From Archegozetes longisetosus (lineage: Eukaryota; Arthropoda; Arachnida; Sarcoptiformes; Trhypochthoniidae), in contig JAEMBT020000001.1 of NCBI GenBank assembly GCA_018873245.2, positions 5,568,220 to 5,632,219 on the forward strand: a stretch of DNA of 64,000 nucleotides, written 5' to 3'. Made by a program: the position numbers and the translations under genes. Below are positions 55,082 through 64,000 of the stretch, piece by piece. The notes beneath the pieces are model-generated. The model worked only from the letters and a program-made list of their open reading frames with translations, ran no database searches and was not told where the DNA came from. How positions within the stretch are numbered: position 1 is the stretch's first letter; every line of letters begins with the position of its first letter.

Positions 55082-55853
55082 CACTGACTAAAACTTCAAT
55101 AGTTTTCCTCAAAGGCTTATCCATACCATTGTCAGCAATACATTCGTATGAATGACTAGATTTTGCCTCAACATTATTCAAACGCAATATTTTTCCAGCA
55201 ATAACTATTCCTAATTATCAAAATAATAGTTTTACTTCGAGAAAGCCAATTAAAATTATATAAACCTTTTGAGTCCAGCCATTTGATTGAAGGCTTAGGC
55301 TCTCTTTCAGCCCTGCACTCAATACTAATGTCTTCATTAGATTTCATTTTAATATCATTTGGTTCTATCAACCACTTCAGTGCGACTAAACAGATATATT
55401 CATAAAGTTCAGAGTATCTCTGAGCAAAAATATAATTTGAAAGTTAAGACCTTTGACTATCAATTGTGAACGAGATACATCTTCGCCGAAAGCATTTCGA
55501 ACAATACAGGAATAGTTTCCGGAGTCGCTTCTATCAACACTTTTAATAATGAATTGTGAAAAATCTTCTGAATTATCAATTTTATAATTGGCTTGTGGGG
55601 TATTCGATAATAGCTGCCCATTTTTGTCCCATTGAAAAAAAGAGTGGCTTATTGCCAGCATTTGTAGAACAAAATAAGCGAAACAAAGCATTTTCTGATA
55701 GTGTAGTCAATGGTCGAAGAGGTAAAAGTTTTGGAACTTCTGAAATTCGTAATTATTTTCAGATTAAATTCAAATGGATATAAGTTCAGTCATACCTTGA
55801 CATTCGCTTTCATAAAAGTAGATAATCAGGAAGAAGATAGCAAAACAATGCAT
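55082..55853 (-). pseudogene. sDscam: sDscam 5' cassette 42, frameshift in Ig1 exon
   Basis: Exon 1 55796-55853 (MHCFAIFFLIIYFYESE), exon 2 55451-55739, exon 3 55266-55385 (VALKWLIEPNDIK), exon 4 55082-55210. Exon 2 is 289 nt: the run coding FF of FFQW (about 55634-55640) has seven bases where six keep the frame. Otherwise conserved (YSCIVRNAFGEDV). Pseudo-cassette or homopolymer error. Confidence 0.8.
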
Positions 55854-55914
55854 TTTGTTAATCTTTTAAGGATTAAACAACCATTTTTAACATGAATAAA
55901 CTAGAATATTTGTA

Positions 55915-55963
55915 CATAAGCGCAACCTTTCGCTTGTAATTCAATTTGATATTTTCTGGCGGT
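55915..55963 (-). promoter_or_regulatory. Bipartite promoter-like element of cassette 42, palindromic variant
   Basis: AAGCGCAACCTTTCGCTTG plus GGCGGT. Confidence 0.62.
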
Positions 55964-56001
55964 TAGTTTCAGTTTATACAGAAGTTAATAAAAAGTCTTA
56001 C

Positions 56002-56778
56002 CACTAACTAAAACCTCAATGACTTTACTCAATGGTTTGTCAACACCATTGTCTGCAATGCACTCATATGAATGACTAGACTTAGCATCAATATTATTCA
56101 AATGCAATATTTCTCCCATAAATACTACTCCTACTGAATAAAAGTACACTTAAATTGAAGGAAAACTATTGAGAAATATTTGTTTTAAACCTTTAGAGTC
56201 CAGCCACTTAATAGAAGGTTTGGGTTCTCCTTCAGCCCTGCACTCAATATTCAAGCCTTCGTTAGATTTTATTCTGATATCTTTTGGTTCTATCACCCAT
56301 TTGAGTGCAACTAAAGAGTGATATAATTATGATGTTTATAAATTTAAAGAATTGAAAAGCTCTTAAGTTCAGACCTTTAATTATCAATTGAGAATAAGAT
56401 ACGTCTTCGCCAAAAGCATTTCTAACAATACAGGAATAGTTCGCAGCATCACCGCGATCAACGCTTTTGATAGTGAATTGTGATAAATCATCTGAATTAT
56501 CAATCTTGTAATTAGATTGCGGACTATTGGAAAGTATTTGTCCATTTTTGGCCCATTGAAAAAACAAAGGTTTATCCCCAGCACTTGTAGAACAAAACAA
56601 ACGAAACAATGCATTTTCAGGCAAAGTTGTCAGTGTGCGAAGAGGTAATAGCTTTGGAACTTCTGAAATTCATAGATTATCTCAATACTTCATTTGTTTT
56701 ACTGATCTAATTATTCATACCTTGGCATTTAGTGCTATATAAATGAATGATCACAAAGAATAAAGTGAAATAACGCAT
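56002..56778 (-). CDS. sDscam: sDscam 5' cassette 43, two variable Ig domains
   Basis: Exon 1 56721-56778 (MRYFTLFFVIIHLYSTK), exon 2 56375-56662 (EVPKLLPLRTLTTLPEN, LFFQWAKNGQ, YSCIVRNAFGEDV), exon 3 56191-56310 (VALKWVIEPKDIR), exon 4 56002-56130 (YECIADNGVDKPLSK). Intact. Confidence 0.88.
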
Positions 56779-56850
56779 TTCGGTTTGGATATAAGATTTT
56801 CAGAAATCAAGGTACCATTTATGACAACAGAAATAAACTCAAATAATGGT

Positions 56851-56900
56851 ACAAAAGCGCAACCTTTCGCTTATAAATCAATTTGATATTTTCTGGCGGT
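56851..56900 (-). promoter_or_regulatory. Bipartite promoter-like element of cassette 43, palindromic variant
   Basis: AAAGCGCAACCTTTCGCTT plus GGCGGT. Confidence 0.62.
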
Positions 56901-56938
56901 TTGTTTCAGTTTATACAGAAGTAAATGAAAAGTCTTAC

Positions 56939-57715
56939 CACTAACTAAAACTTGAATAGATTTTCTTAATGGCGTGTCAACACCATTGTCTGCAATGCAC
57001 TCATATGGATTACTAGATCTTGCCTCAACATTATTCAAACGCAATATTTGTCCAGCAATAACTGTTCCTAATTATCAAAAGCTAAGTATTACCTCGAGAA
57101 GTGTCAATTATGATTATCTAAACCTTTAGGGTCCAACCATTTGATTGAAGGCTTAGGTTCTCCTTCAGCCCTGCACTCAATACTAATGTCTTCATTAGAT
57201 TTCATCCTAACATCATTTGGTTCTATCAACCATTTGAGCGCAACTAAACAAGTTATACAATCACTATATTTTTGAATTTACAGGAAAAATATAATCTCAA
57301 AGTTCAGACCTTTGATTATGAGTTGTGAATGAGATACATCTTCACCGAAAGCATTTCTAACAATACAGGAATAATTACCAGAATCACGTCTATCAACACT
57401 TTTTATAGTGAATTGTGAAACATCTTCTGAATTATCAATTTTGTAATTGGAATCTGGGAGCATTTGACAATATCTGTCCATTTTTGCTCCACTGAAAAAA
57501 TAACGGCTTATCGCCAGAGTTTGTGGAACAGAACAACCGAAACAAAGTATTTTCTGGTAATGTTGTCAATGAACGAAGGGGTAAAAGCTTCGGAACTTCT
57601 AAATTACATTAAATATCTTTAGAACTTGACTTAAAACAAAATATCTTAAGTCATACCTTGACATTCGCTGATATTCAAAAAAGTAATCACAATTAATAAA
57701 GCGAAAAAAATTCAT
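56939..57715 (-). pseudogene. sDscam: sDscam 5' cassette 44, frameshifts in signal and Ig1 exons
   Basis: Exon 1 57657-57715 (59 nt; seven-base run after the ATG where six would give MNFFALLIVITFLNISE), exon 2 57310-57598 (289 nt; one extra base in the run at about 57455-57459, before SNYKIDNSEDVSQF), exon 3 57124-57243, exon 4 56939-57067. Both changes are single extra bases in homopolymers; the rest is intact. Confidence 0.8.
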
Positions 57716-57780
57716 TTTTCAGAGTTCTAGTAAATAAAAGAACCATTTACGATAACAATAATAAACTCAAATATTGGTAC

Positions 57781-57828
57781 ATAAGCGCAACCTTTCGCTT
57801 GCAAATCAATTTGATATTTTCTGGCGGT
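57781..57828 (-). promoter_or_regulatory. Bipartite promoter-like element of cassette 44, palindromic variant
   Basis: AAGCGCAACCTTTCGCTTG plus GGCGGT. Confidence 0.62.
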
Positions 57829-57866
57829 TTGTTTCAGTTTATACAGAAGTAAATGTAAAGTCTTAC

Positions 57867-58646
57867 CACTAACTAAAACTTGAATAGATTTTCTTAATGG
57901 TGTATCAACGCCATTGTCTGCAACGCATTCATATGAATGACTAGATTTTGCTTCAATATTATTCATTCGCAATATTTCTCCCACGAATACTACTCCTATT
58001 TATCAAAGTCTCATTTTTACTTCAAGGAAAATTATTGAGAAATACCAGTACTAGACTAGAACCTTTTGAGTCCAACCATTTGATTGAAGGTTTAGGTACT
58101 CCTTCAGCCCTGCACTCAATACTAATGTCTTCGTTGGACTTCATTCTAACATCATTTGGTTCTATCAGCCATTTAAGCGCAACTAAACAAGTTATACGAT
58201 CACTAGTTTCAAAAGTTTAATACAATAGTTGTTTAAAATTCAGACCTTTGACTATCAATTGAGAATGGGATACATCTTCGCCAAAAGCATTCCTAGCAAT
58301 ACAGGAGTAATTTCCAACATCACTGCGATTAAGATTTTTAATTGAGAATAACGAGTGATCCTCTGAATTATCAATTTTGTAATTAGATTGAGGACTATTG
58401 GAAAGTATTTGTCCATTTTTGGCCCATTGAAAAAACAAAGGTTGGTCGCCAGCGCTTGTCGAGCAAAATAAGCGAAACAATGCATTTTCAGGCAAACTCG
58501 TGAGTGAACGAAGAGGAATTAGTTTTGGAACTTCTGAAATTCATAAATTATTTCAATCTTTCATTCTGTTCATTGCTCTAATTATTCATACCTTGACAGT
58601 CACTGATATAAAAATGAATAATCACAGTGAGAAAAATGAAACGCAT
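57867..58646 (-). CDS. sDscam: sDscam 5' cassette 45, two variable Ig domains
   Basis: Exon 1 58592-58646 (MRFIFLTVIIHFYISD, shortest signal exon at 55 nt), exon 2 58246-58533 (EVPKLIPLRSLTSLPEN, LFFQWAKNGQ, YSCIARNAFGEDV), exon 3 58063-58182 (VALKWLIEPNDVR), exon 4 57867-57995. Intact. Confidence 0.88.
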
Positions 58647-58712
58647 TTTGCTTAAGAGATTGGAGAAGTCAAAGAAGCATTTATGACAACAAAAGTAAAC
58701 TCAAATATTGGT

Positions 58713-58761
58713 ACATAAGCGCAACCTTTCGCTTGCAAATCAATTTGATATTTTCTGGCGG
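58713..58761 (-). promoter_or_regulatory. Bipartite promoter-like element of cassette 45, palindromic variant
   Basis: AAGCGCAACCTTTCGCTTG plus GGCGGT. Confidence 0.62.
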
Positions 58762-58800
58762 TTTGTTTCAGTTTATACAGAAGTAAATGAAAAGTCTTAC

Positions 58801-59583
58801 CACTAACTAAAACTTGAATAGATTTTCTTAATGGTGTATCAACGCCATTGTCTGCAACGCATTCATATGAATGACTAGACTTAGCATCAATATTTTTCAA
58901 ATACAATATTTCTCCCACAGAAACTGTTCCTATTATGAAAAGATCAGTTTTACTTCAAGAAACATCGATTATAGTCATTTAAACCTTTAGAGTCCAGCCA
59001 TTGAATTGAAGGCTTAGGCTCTCCTTCAGCCCTGCACTCAATACTAATGCCTTCATTAGATTTCATTTTAATATCTTTTGGTTCAGTCAACCATTTGAGC
59101 GCAACTAAACACAAATATGACTGCTATATATTTGAGAATTTACATAAAATAAAAATTTCAATTTCAGACCTTTAACTATCAATTGAGAATGAGATACATC
59201 TTCACCGAAAGCATTGCGAACAACACATGAATAATTTCCAGAATCACTTCTATCAACACTTTTTATAGAGAATAATGAGTGGTCCTCAGAGTTATCAATC
59301 TTATAATTAGTTTGGGGAATATTTGATAAGACCTGTCCATTTTTCATCCATTGAAAAAAAAGTGGTTTATCGCCAGCATTTGTGGAGCAAAATAGGCGAA
59401 ACAATGTATTTTCTGGTAGCACAGTTATAGATCGAAGTGGTAATAGCTTTGGAACTTCTGAAATTCATGAATTAACTTTAGATTAACTTTAGATTCGCTT
59501 TGATTATATATTGGCAAACTCATACCTTCACATTTGCTGCTATAAAAATGAACAAGCACAGTGAAAATAATCAAATCACGCAT
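58801..59583 (-). CDS. sDscam: sDscam 5' cassette 46, two variable Ig domains
   Basis: Exon 1 59526-59583 (MRDLIIFTVLVHFYSSK), exon 2 59170-59457 (EVPKLLPLRSITVLPEN, LFFQWMKNGQ, YSCVVRNAFGEDV), exon 3 58985-59104 (VALKWLTEPKDIK), exon 4 58801-58929. Intact. Confidence 0.88.
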
Positions 59584-59656
59584 TTTGCTTACAAGTTAGG
59601 ATTTAGAGAAATCAAACAACCATTTTTATTAACAAAAATAAGTTAACGACTAGTAC

Positions 59657-59704
59657 ATAAGCGCAACCTTTCGCTTGCAAATCAATTTGATATCTTCTGG
59701 CGGT
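59657..59704 (-). promoter_or_regulatory. Bipartite promoter-like element of cassette 46, palindromic variant
   Basis: AAGCGCAACCTTTCGCTTG plus GGCGGT. Confidence 0.62.
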
Positions 59705-59736
59705 TTGTTTCAGTTTAAGCAAGTTTTAGAGCTTAC

Positions 59737-60514
59737 CACTAATAGAAATATGAATCAACTTTTTAAGAGGTGCATCGACGCCATTATCGGCGATACACTC
59801 ATATTGAATATCAACAGCAGGACTGATACTAGTTATGCGCAAAATTTCATCTTTAATCATATTTCCTACAATTTATAATCAAAATTAAACTAATGGAAAA
59901 GTTTTCACAATCACTACCTTTAGAGTCAATCCATTTGACGATAGGCTTTGGTTCACCACTAGCTCTACATTCAAGTAGTACCTCATCGCCTGCACTAACA
60001 TTGATATCATTTGGTTCGATAACCCATTTTGGAGGTACTGTTGAAAGTATTAAAAAGTTAATAAAATAAAGTAATGGCTCAAAATTGAATTCTAACCTTT
60101 GACTAACAAAAGTTCTGATTGTGTATCCGATCCAAAAGCATTTCTAACAATACAAGAATAATTGCCAGAATCACTGCGATCAACACTTTTTATTGAAAAA
60201 ATCGACAAATCTTCCGAACTATCAATTTTATAATTGACTTTCGGATCATTAGTTAATATTTGATTATTTTTGGTCCACTGAAAAATATAGGTTTACTGCC
60301 AGATAGTATCGAACAGAAAACTCTGAATAAAGTTCCTCAGATTGAGACTCAGATTTTGGTAACGCTTTCAATTTCGGTGGCTCTGCAAGTCATACCAAAT
60401 TCAGTTTTAATCATAGTTATAATTTCAATCACTGAAAAGATAGATACCTTGAGCTCGAATGTTATCAAATGAGACCAAAAGCACAATTAAACAGAAAATT
60501 CTCAGTTTTTGCAT
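59737..60514 (-). pseudogene. sDscam: sDscam 5' cassette 47, two deletions in Ig1 exon
   Basis: Exon 1 60448-60514 (MQKLRIFCLIVLLVSFD), exon 2 60097-60382, exon 3 59918-60037 (VPPKWVIEPNDIN), exon 4 59737-59865 (YECIADNGVDAPLKK). Exon 2 is 286 nt: one base is missing near 60337 (in the codons for SEG) and another in the A run at about 60283 (five instead of six before the FFQW tryptophan). The frame is not restored. Exons 1, 3 and 4 are intact. Confidence 0.8.
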
Positions 60515-60579
60515 TTTTAAAAATATTATTTGATGGCAGATAATAACAAAAAACATGAGAAAACAATTAACAAATAGAA

Positions 60580-60627
60580 AGAAGCGCCGCGTTTTGCATC
60601 GAAATCAAAGACTATTTTGCTGGCGGT
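60580..60627 (-). promoter_or_regulatory. Bipartite promoter-like element of cassette 47
   Basis: GCGCCGCGTTTTGC and GGCGGT. Confidence 0.6.
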
Positions 60628-60668
60628 TCGTTCATAAAACTTAAAACAAGTTTAAAGTGTCCTCTTAC

Positions 60669-61439
60669 TATGAACTGTAATTTTAATCAACTTTCTAAGC
60701 ACTTCATCGACACCATTGTTAGCAATACATTCATAAGTGAGATCCTTATTCTTAATATTCTTCAGTTTCAAAGTCTCGCCTTCTAATACTCCCCCTAAAT
60801 GTATATTTTATTCGATAATCTCATGAAAAGATTGCATTTCAAATACAAAACCTTTTGAATCAATCCATTTGATGATAGGTTTTGGCTGTCCGTCAGCCTT
60901 GCAATCAATTTCAAGATTATCTCCACTTTTAATTCTCACATCTTTTGGCTCTACTATCCATTTAGGCGTCACTTTAAAGTTAATAACTTATTAATACAAA
61001 AGCTCGTAATGAAAATATCAAAAGTCAGACCTTTGACTATTAGTTGAGAAGACTTCATGTCTTCTCCAAAAGCATTGCGAACAATACAAGAATAGTTGCC
61101 AGAATCGCTTCTTTCAACACTATTTATTGTAAAGATTGATAAATCTTCAAAGTTTTCAATCTTATAATTAGTTTGAGGATTATTTGATAAAATAAGTTCA
61201 TTTTTGTTCCATTGAAAAACAATGGCTTGTCGCCGGCGCTTCGAGAACATAACAAACGAAATTGAGAGCCTTCTGATAAAAGCGTTTGAGTAATGAAAGG
61301 TAACAATTTAGGAATTTCTGAAAGTAGTATAAGATTTTAGAGTAGTCAAAACTAGCAATTACATCATAACTTATATACCTTGACTCCCGCAAAAATGTAT
61401 GACAATTTCAATCAAAAACAAAATAATATAAACACGCAT
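60669..61439 (-). pseudogene. sDscam: sDscam 5' cassette 48, frameshift in Ig1 exon
   Basis: Exon 1 61379-61439 (MRVYIILFLIEIVIHF), exon 2 61031-61317, exon 3 60852-60971 (VTPKWIVEPKDVR), exon 4 60669-60794. Exon 2 is 287 nt with five rather than six A in the FFQ run near 61216. The exon 4 donor is CATA|GTAAGA, so the residue at the junction with Ig3 becomes Ile instead of Val, as also in cassettes 49 and 50. Close duplicate of cassette 49. Confidence 0.8.
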
Positions 61440-61511
61440 TTTGTGGTCATAGATAAAAACTATTTATGAACCATTTTCAGGGCAAAATAACAGATCAAAC
61501 TAATTTGATGC

Positions 61512-61561
61512 TACAAAAGCGCCTCATTTTGAATCAAAATCAAAGACTTTTCGCTGGCGGT
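61512..61561 (-). promoter_or_regulatory. Bipartite promoter-like element of cassette 48
   Basis: GCGCCTCATTTTGA and GGCGGT. Confidence 0.6.
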
Positions 61562-61603
61562 TTATTCATAAAACTTTTTTAAAAGTTAACGAAAATTTCT
61601 TAC

Positions 61604-62383
61604 TATGAACTGTAATTTTGATGGACTTTCTAAGCACTTCATCAATACCATTATCAGCAATGCATTCATATTTAAGAAGTGAAGCGTTTTCCACTTTCTT
61701 TAACCGCAAAATTTCTCCTTCAAATACTTTTCCTAAATATTTAAATTATTCCATTAAGCTATTGACATCTAGATCATTCTCAAGATTAAAAACCTTTTGA
61801 ATCAACCCATTTAATAATAGGTTTTGGCTGCCCGTCAGCCCTGCAATCAATATCTATATTATCTCCACTTTTAACTCTCACATCTTTTGGTTCAATTATC
61901 CATTTAGGCGTCACTTCAGAGTTAATAACTTATTAATACAAAAACTTATAATGAAAATATCAAAAGTCAGACCTTTGACTATAAGTTGGGAAGATTTCAT
62001 GTCTTCTCCAAAAGCATTGCGAACAATACAAGAATAGTTGCCAGAATCGCTTCTTTCAACACTATTTATTGTAAAGATAGATAAATCTTCTGAATTTTCT
62101 ATCTTATAGTTAGTCTGTGGGGTATTTGAAAGTATGTGTCCATTTTTGGTCCACTGAAAAAACAGTGGCTTATCTCCGGCGCTTCGAGAACAAAGTAAAC
62201 GAAATTGAGAGCCTTCTGATAAAAGTGGTTGAGTTATGAGAGGCAACAGTTTAGGACTTTCTGAAATTAGTTTTAAAACTTTAACATCAATCTAAATATC
62301 AATTTAATTGTACTTAATATACCTTGACTTTTACCATAATGATAGAAAATGTTTAACACAATCAGAGAAATATATGAACGCAT
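61604..62383 (-). CDS. sDscam: sDscam 5' cassette 49, two variable Ig domains
   Basis: Exon 1 62323-62383 (MRSYISLIVLNIFYHYG), exon 2 61973-62260 (ESPKLLPLITQPLLSEG, LFFQWTKNGH, YSCIVRNAFGEDM), exon 3 61794-61913 (VTPKWIIEPKDVR), exon 4 61604-61732 (YECIADNGIDEVLRK). Intact counterpart of cassette 48. Confidence 0.88.
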
Positions 62384-62466
62384 TTTGTTATTGCGAACAC
62401 ATTTGACAAATCATTTGAGAACCATTTTTCAGATTAAAGATAGTGATAAATAGTCAAATCTATATG

Positions 62467-62512
62467 AAAGCGCCACATTTTGCTCGCAAATCAAAAAATA
62501 AATCGCTGGCGG
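62467..62512 (-). promoter_or_regulatory. Bipartite promoter-like element of cassette 49
   Basis: GCGCCACATTTTGC and GGCGGT. Confidence 0.64.
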
Positions 62513-62554
62513 TCTGTTTATAATCTCTACAAAAGTTTGAAAAACATTTCTTAC

Positions 62555-63332
62555 TCTGAACTGTAATTTTGACTAATTTTCGCAACACTTCATCCATACC
62601 ATTGTCAGCAATACATTCATATTTCAGATGTGAAGTGTTTTTCACATTATTTAACCGCAAAATTTCTCCTTCAAATACTTTTCCTACAATTTTAAACTAA
62701 TTTGTGAATTAAACGTTTGGGAACTATTCTAAAAATCGAACCTTTCATATCAATCCATTTGATAGTAGGCTTAGGCTCGCCATCAGCTGAACATTCAATT
62801 ACAATATTATCCCCACTTTTAACCCTAACATCTTTTGGTTCTTTAATCCATTTTGGTTTCACTTAAATAACAACAATTTTTGAATACAAAGCGAGATTAA
62901 AACAATAAATGTAAGCAGACCTTTGACTATAAGCTGCGAAGACTTCATGTCTTCTCCGAATGCGTTTCGCACAAGACATGAGTAATTTCCAGAATCACTT
63001 CTATCAACACTTTTAATCGAAAATAGGGAATGATTATCAGAATTATCTATTTTATAATTCGATTGAGTGTTTGAGTTCAAAGTGTGTCCATTTTTGCTCC
63101 AAACAAAAAAAAGTGGTTTATCGCCAGCACTCTTGGAACATAAAAGGCTGAACGAAGAGCCTTCCGATAAAATAGTTTGAGGAATAATTGGCAGCAATTT
63201 AGGTATTTCTGTAATATAACTCACAGTTAGAGATCTTAATTAGGATATCAATTCATTGACAAGTTCTATACCTTGAGTTTGACACAAGTCTTGAAGTAGT
63301 AATATCGCGAACAGAACAATAAAAATACGCAT
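62555..63332 (-). CDS. sDscam: sDscam 5' cassette 50, two variable Ig domains
   Basis: Exon 1 63272-63332 (MRIFIVLFAILLLQDL), exon 2 62921-63208 (EIPKLLPIIPQTILSEG, LFFVWSKNGH, YSCLVRNAFGEDM), exon 3 62742-62861 (VKPKWIKEPKDVR), exon 4 62555-62683 (YECIADNGMDEVLRK; VQS junction). Intact. Confidence 0.88.
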
Positions 63333-63390
63333 TTTTAGACTTAATAAACAACACTTTTGTGAACCATCTTTTCAGAGCAAAAACTAAACA

Positions 63391-63439
63391 GAAAAAGCGA
63401 CACATTTTGCTTCGAATACAATCTAATAATTCTGGCGGC
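63391..63439 (-). promoter_or_regulatory. Bipartite promoter-like element of cassette 50
   Basis: GCGACACATTTTGC and GGCGGC. Confidence 0.62.
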
Positions 63440-63474
63440 AGTTTTCATTCACAACTTTTTCATCAAAAGCTTAC

Positions 63475-64000
63475 CACTTATTGAAACATGAATTAATTTT
63501 CTTAAGGGTATATCAATACCATTGTCGGAAATACATTCATAAACAGTTTCTGATTCAGGGCTTATATTAATCTTATTTAAGCGCAAAATTTCATTATCAA
63601 TGAAATTTCCTAAAAATTTAAAACAATAAATGCGAGCGAAAAACAACAATTAATCATCACACCTTTAGAGTCAAACCATTTGGTGATTGATTTGGGCTCC
63701 CCATCAGCTTTGCATTCAATCAAAATTTCATCGCCAGCTTTGATTGTGATATCATTTGGTTCTATCAACCATTTCGGTGGAACTAATGGTTTAATAACTA
63801 AATTATTATCTTACTTGAAAGACAATTTAACTAAAACTTCAAACCTTTGACTATAAGAAGAGCTGATTGACTATCAGTTCCAAAAGCATTGCGAGCAACA
63901 CACGAATAATTTCCAGAGTCACTTCTATCAACACTTTTTATTGAGAATAGAGAAGAATCTTCAGTGTTCTCTATTTTGTATTTAGATTCTGGACTATTTG
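63475..64000 (-). CDS. sDscam: sDscam 5' cassette 51, partial (cut by window edge)
   Basis: Exon 4 63475-63609 (135 nt, longest standard exon 4; YECISDNGIDIPLRK), exon 3 63663-63782 (VPPKWLIEPNDI), and the 3' part of exon 2 from 63845 to the window end (ENTEDSSLFSIKSVDRSDS, YSCVARNAFGTDS). It returns to the AFGTD signature. Exon 1 and the promoter lie outside the window, so the array continues. Confidence 0.85.

Noticed and set aside
19531..63224. Internal Met codons near the start of exon 2 or in the preceding intron as translation starts
   Set aside because: These exons have acceptor sites and each cassette has a separate signal-peptide exon upstream; starting inside would remove the signal peptide.
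18263..64000. CRISPR array or satellite repeat as an explanation of the periodicity
   Set aside because: Units are about 0.9-1.7 kb, contain spliced Ig-coding exons with preserved frame and diverge at the protein level.
18263..64000. Many separate small Ig-domain genes
   Set aside because: No cassette has a stop, TM or tail after exon 4. Every one ends in a phase 1 splice donor, and only one constant 3' region exists in the window.

Overview
The window looks like nuclear DNA of a chelicerate arthropod, most likely an acariform (trombidiform-type) mite. It is very AT-rich, its introns are mostly about 60-100 bp with GT-AG ends, and it carries an RBM22 splicing-factor gene with introns, a chemoreceptor-like gene, TIR transposon remnants and, above all, a shortened Dscam (sDscam) locus of the kind described for Chelicerata. 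The organism is inferred from gene content only.

Layout. 1-1.2 kb: a + strand seven-transmembrane chemoreceptor-like gene. 1.75-3.35 kb: two different short inverted-repeat elements with 8-bp target duplications. 4.8-6.6 kb (minus): RBM22, three exons. 6.6-11.9 kb: AT-rich DNA with a second, inverted copy of the first inverted-repeat element. 11.9-12.7 kb: a broken + strand gene of unknown family. 13.3-13.8 kb (minus): a small secreted Ly6-like cysteine-rich protein. 13.8-15.7 kb: no gene seen. 15.7-64.0 kb (all minus): one continuous sDscam locus that runs off the right edge.

The sDscam locus is read right to left. Its 3' end (15717-18080) is a constant set of seven exons encoding one Ig domain (resembling Dscam Ig9), three fibronectin III domains, a transmembrane helix and a cytoplasmic tail. 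Upstream lie 50 complete 5' cassettes and a partial 51st (numbered 1-51 from the constant region outward). A standard cassette has its own promoter-like element, a signal-peptide exon (exon 1), an exon for variable Ig1 (exon 2) and two exons for variable Ig2 (exons 3 and 4). Coding-exon boundaries throughout the array are phase 1, so each exon 4 can splice in frame to the constant Ig exon. This is the architecture of vertebrate clustered protocadherins: alternative promoter choice plus splicing to a common 3' part. Each isoform would be a membrane protein of roughly 760 residues.

Four observations stand out. (1) A conserved bipartite element with 42-43 bp core-to-core spacing lies upstream of most signal exons. 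(2) Between 23 and 34.4 kb, seven tandem 1.66-kb units each pair a two-Ig cassette with a one-Ig cassette lacking exons 3 and 4. (3) The cassette next to the constant region has its Ig1-Ig2 exons fused. (4) About ten cassettes carry frame-breaking indels, mostly single bases in homopolymers, which may be pseudogenes or assembly errors. Exon coordinates were read by hand from splice consensus and reading frame and may be off by a base or so.
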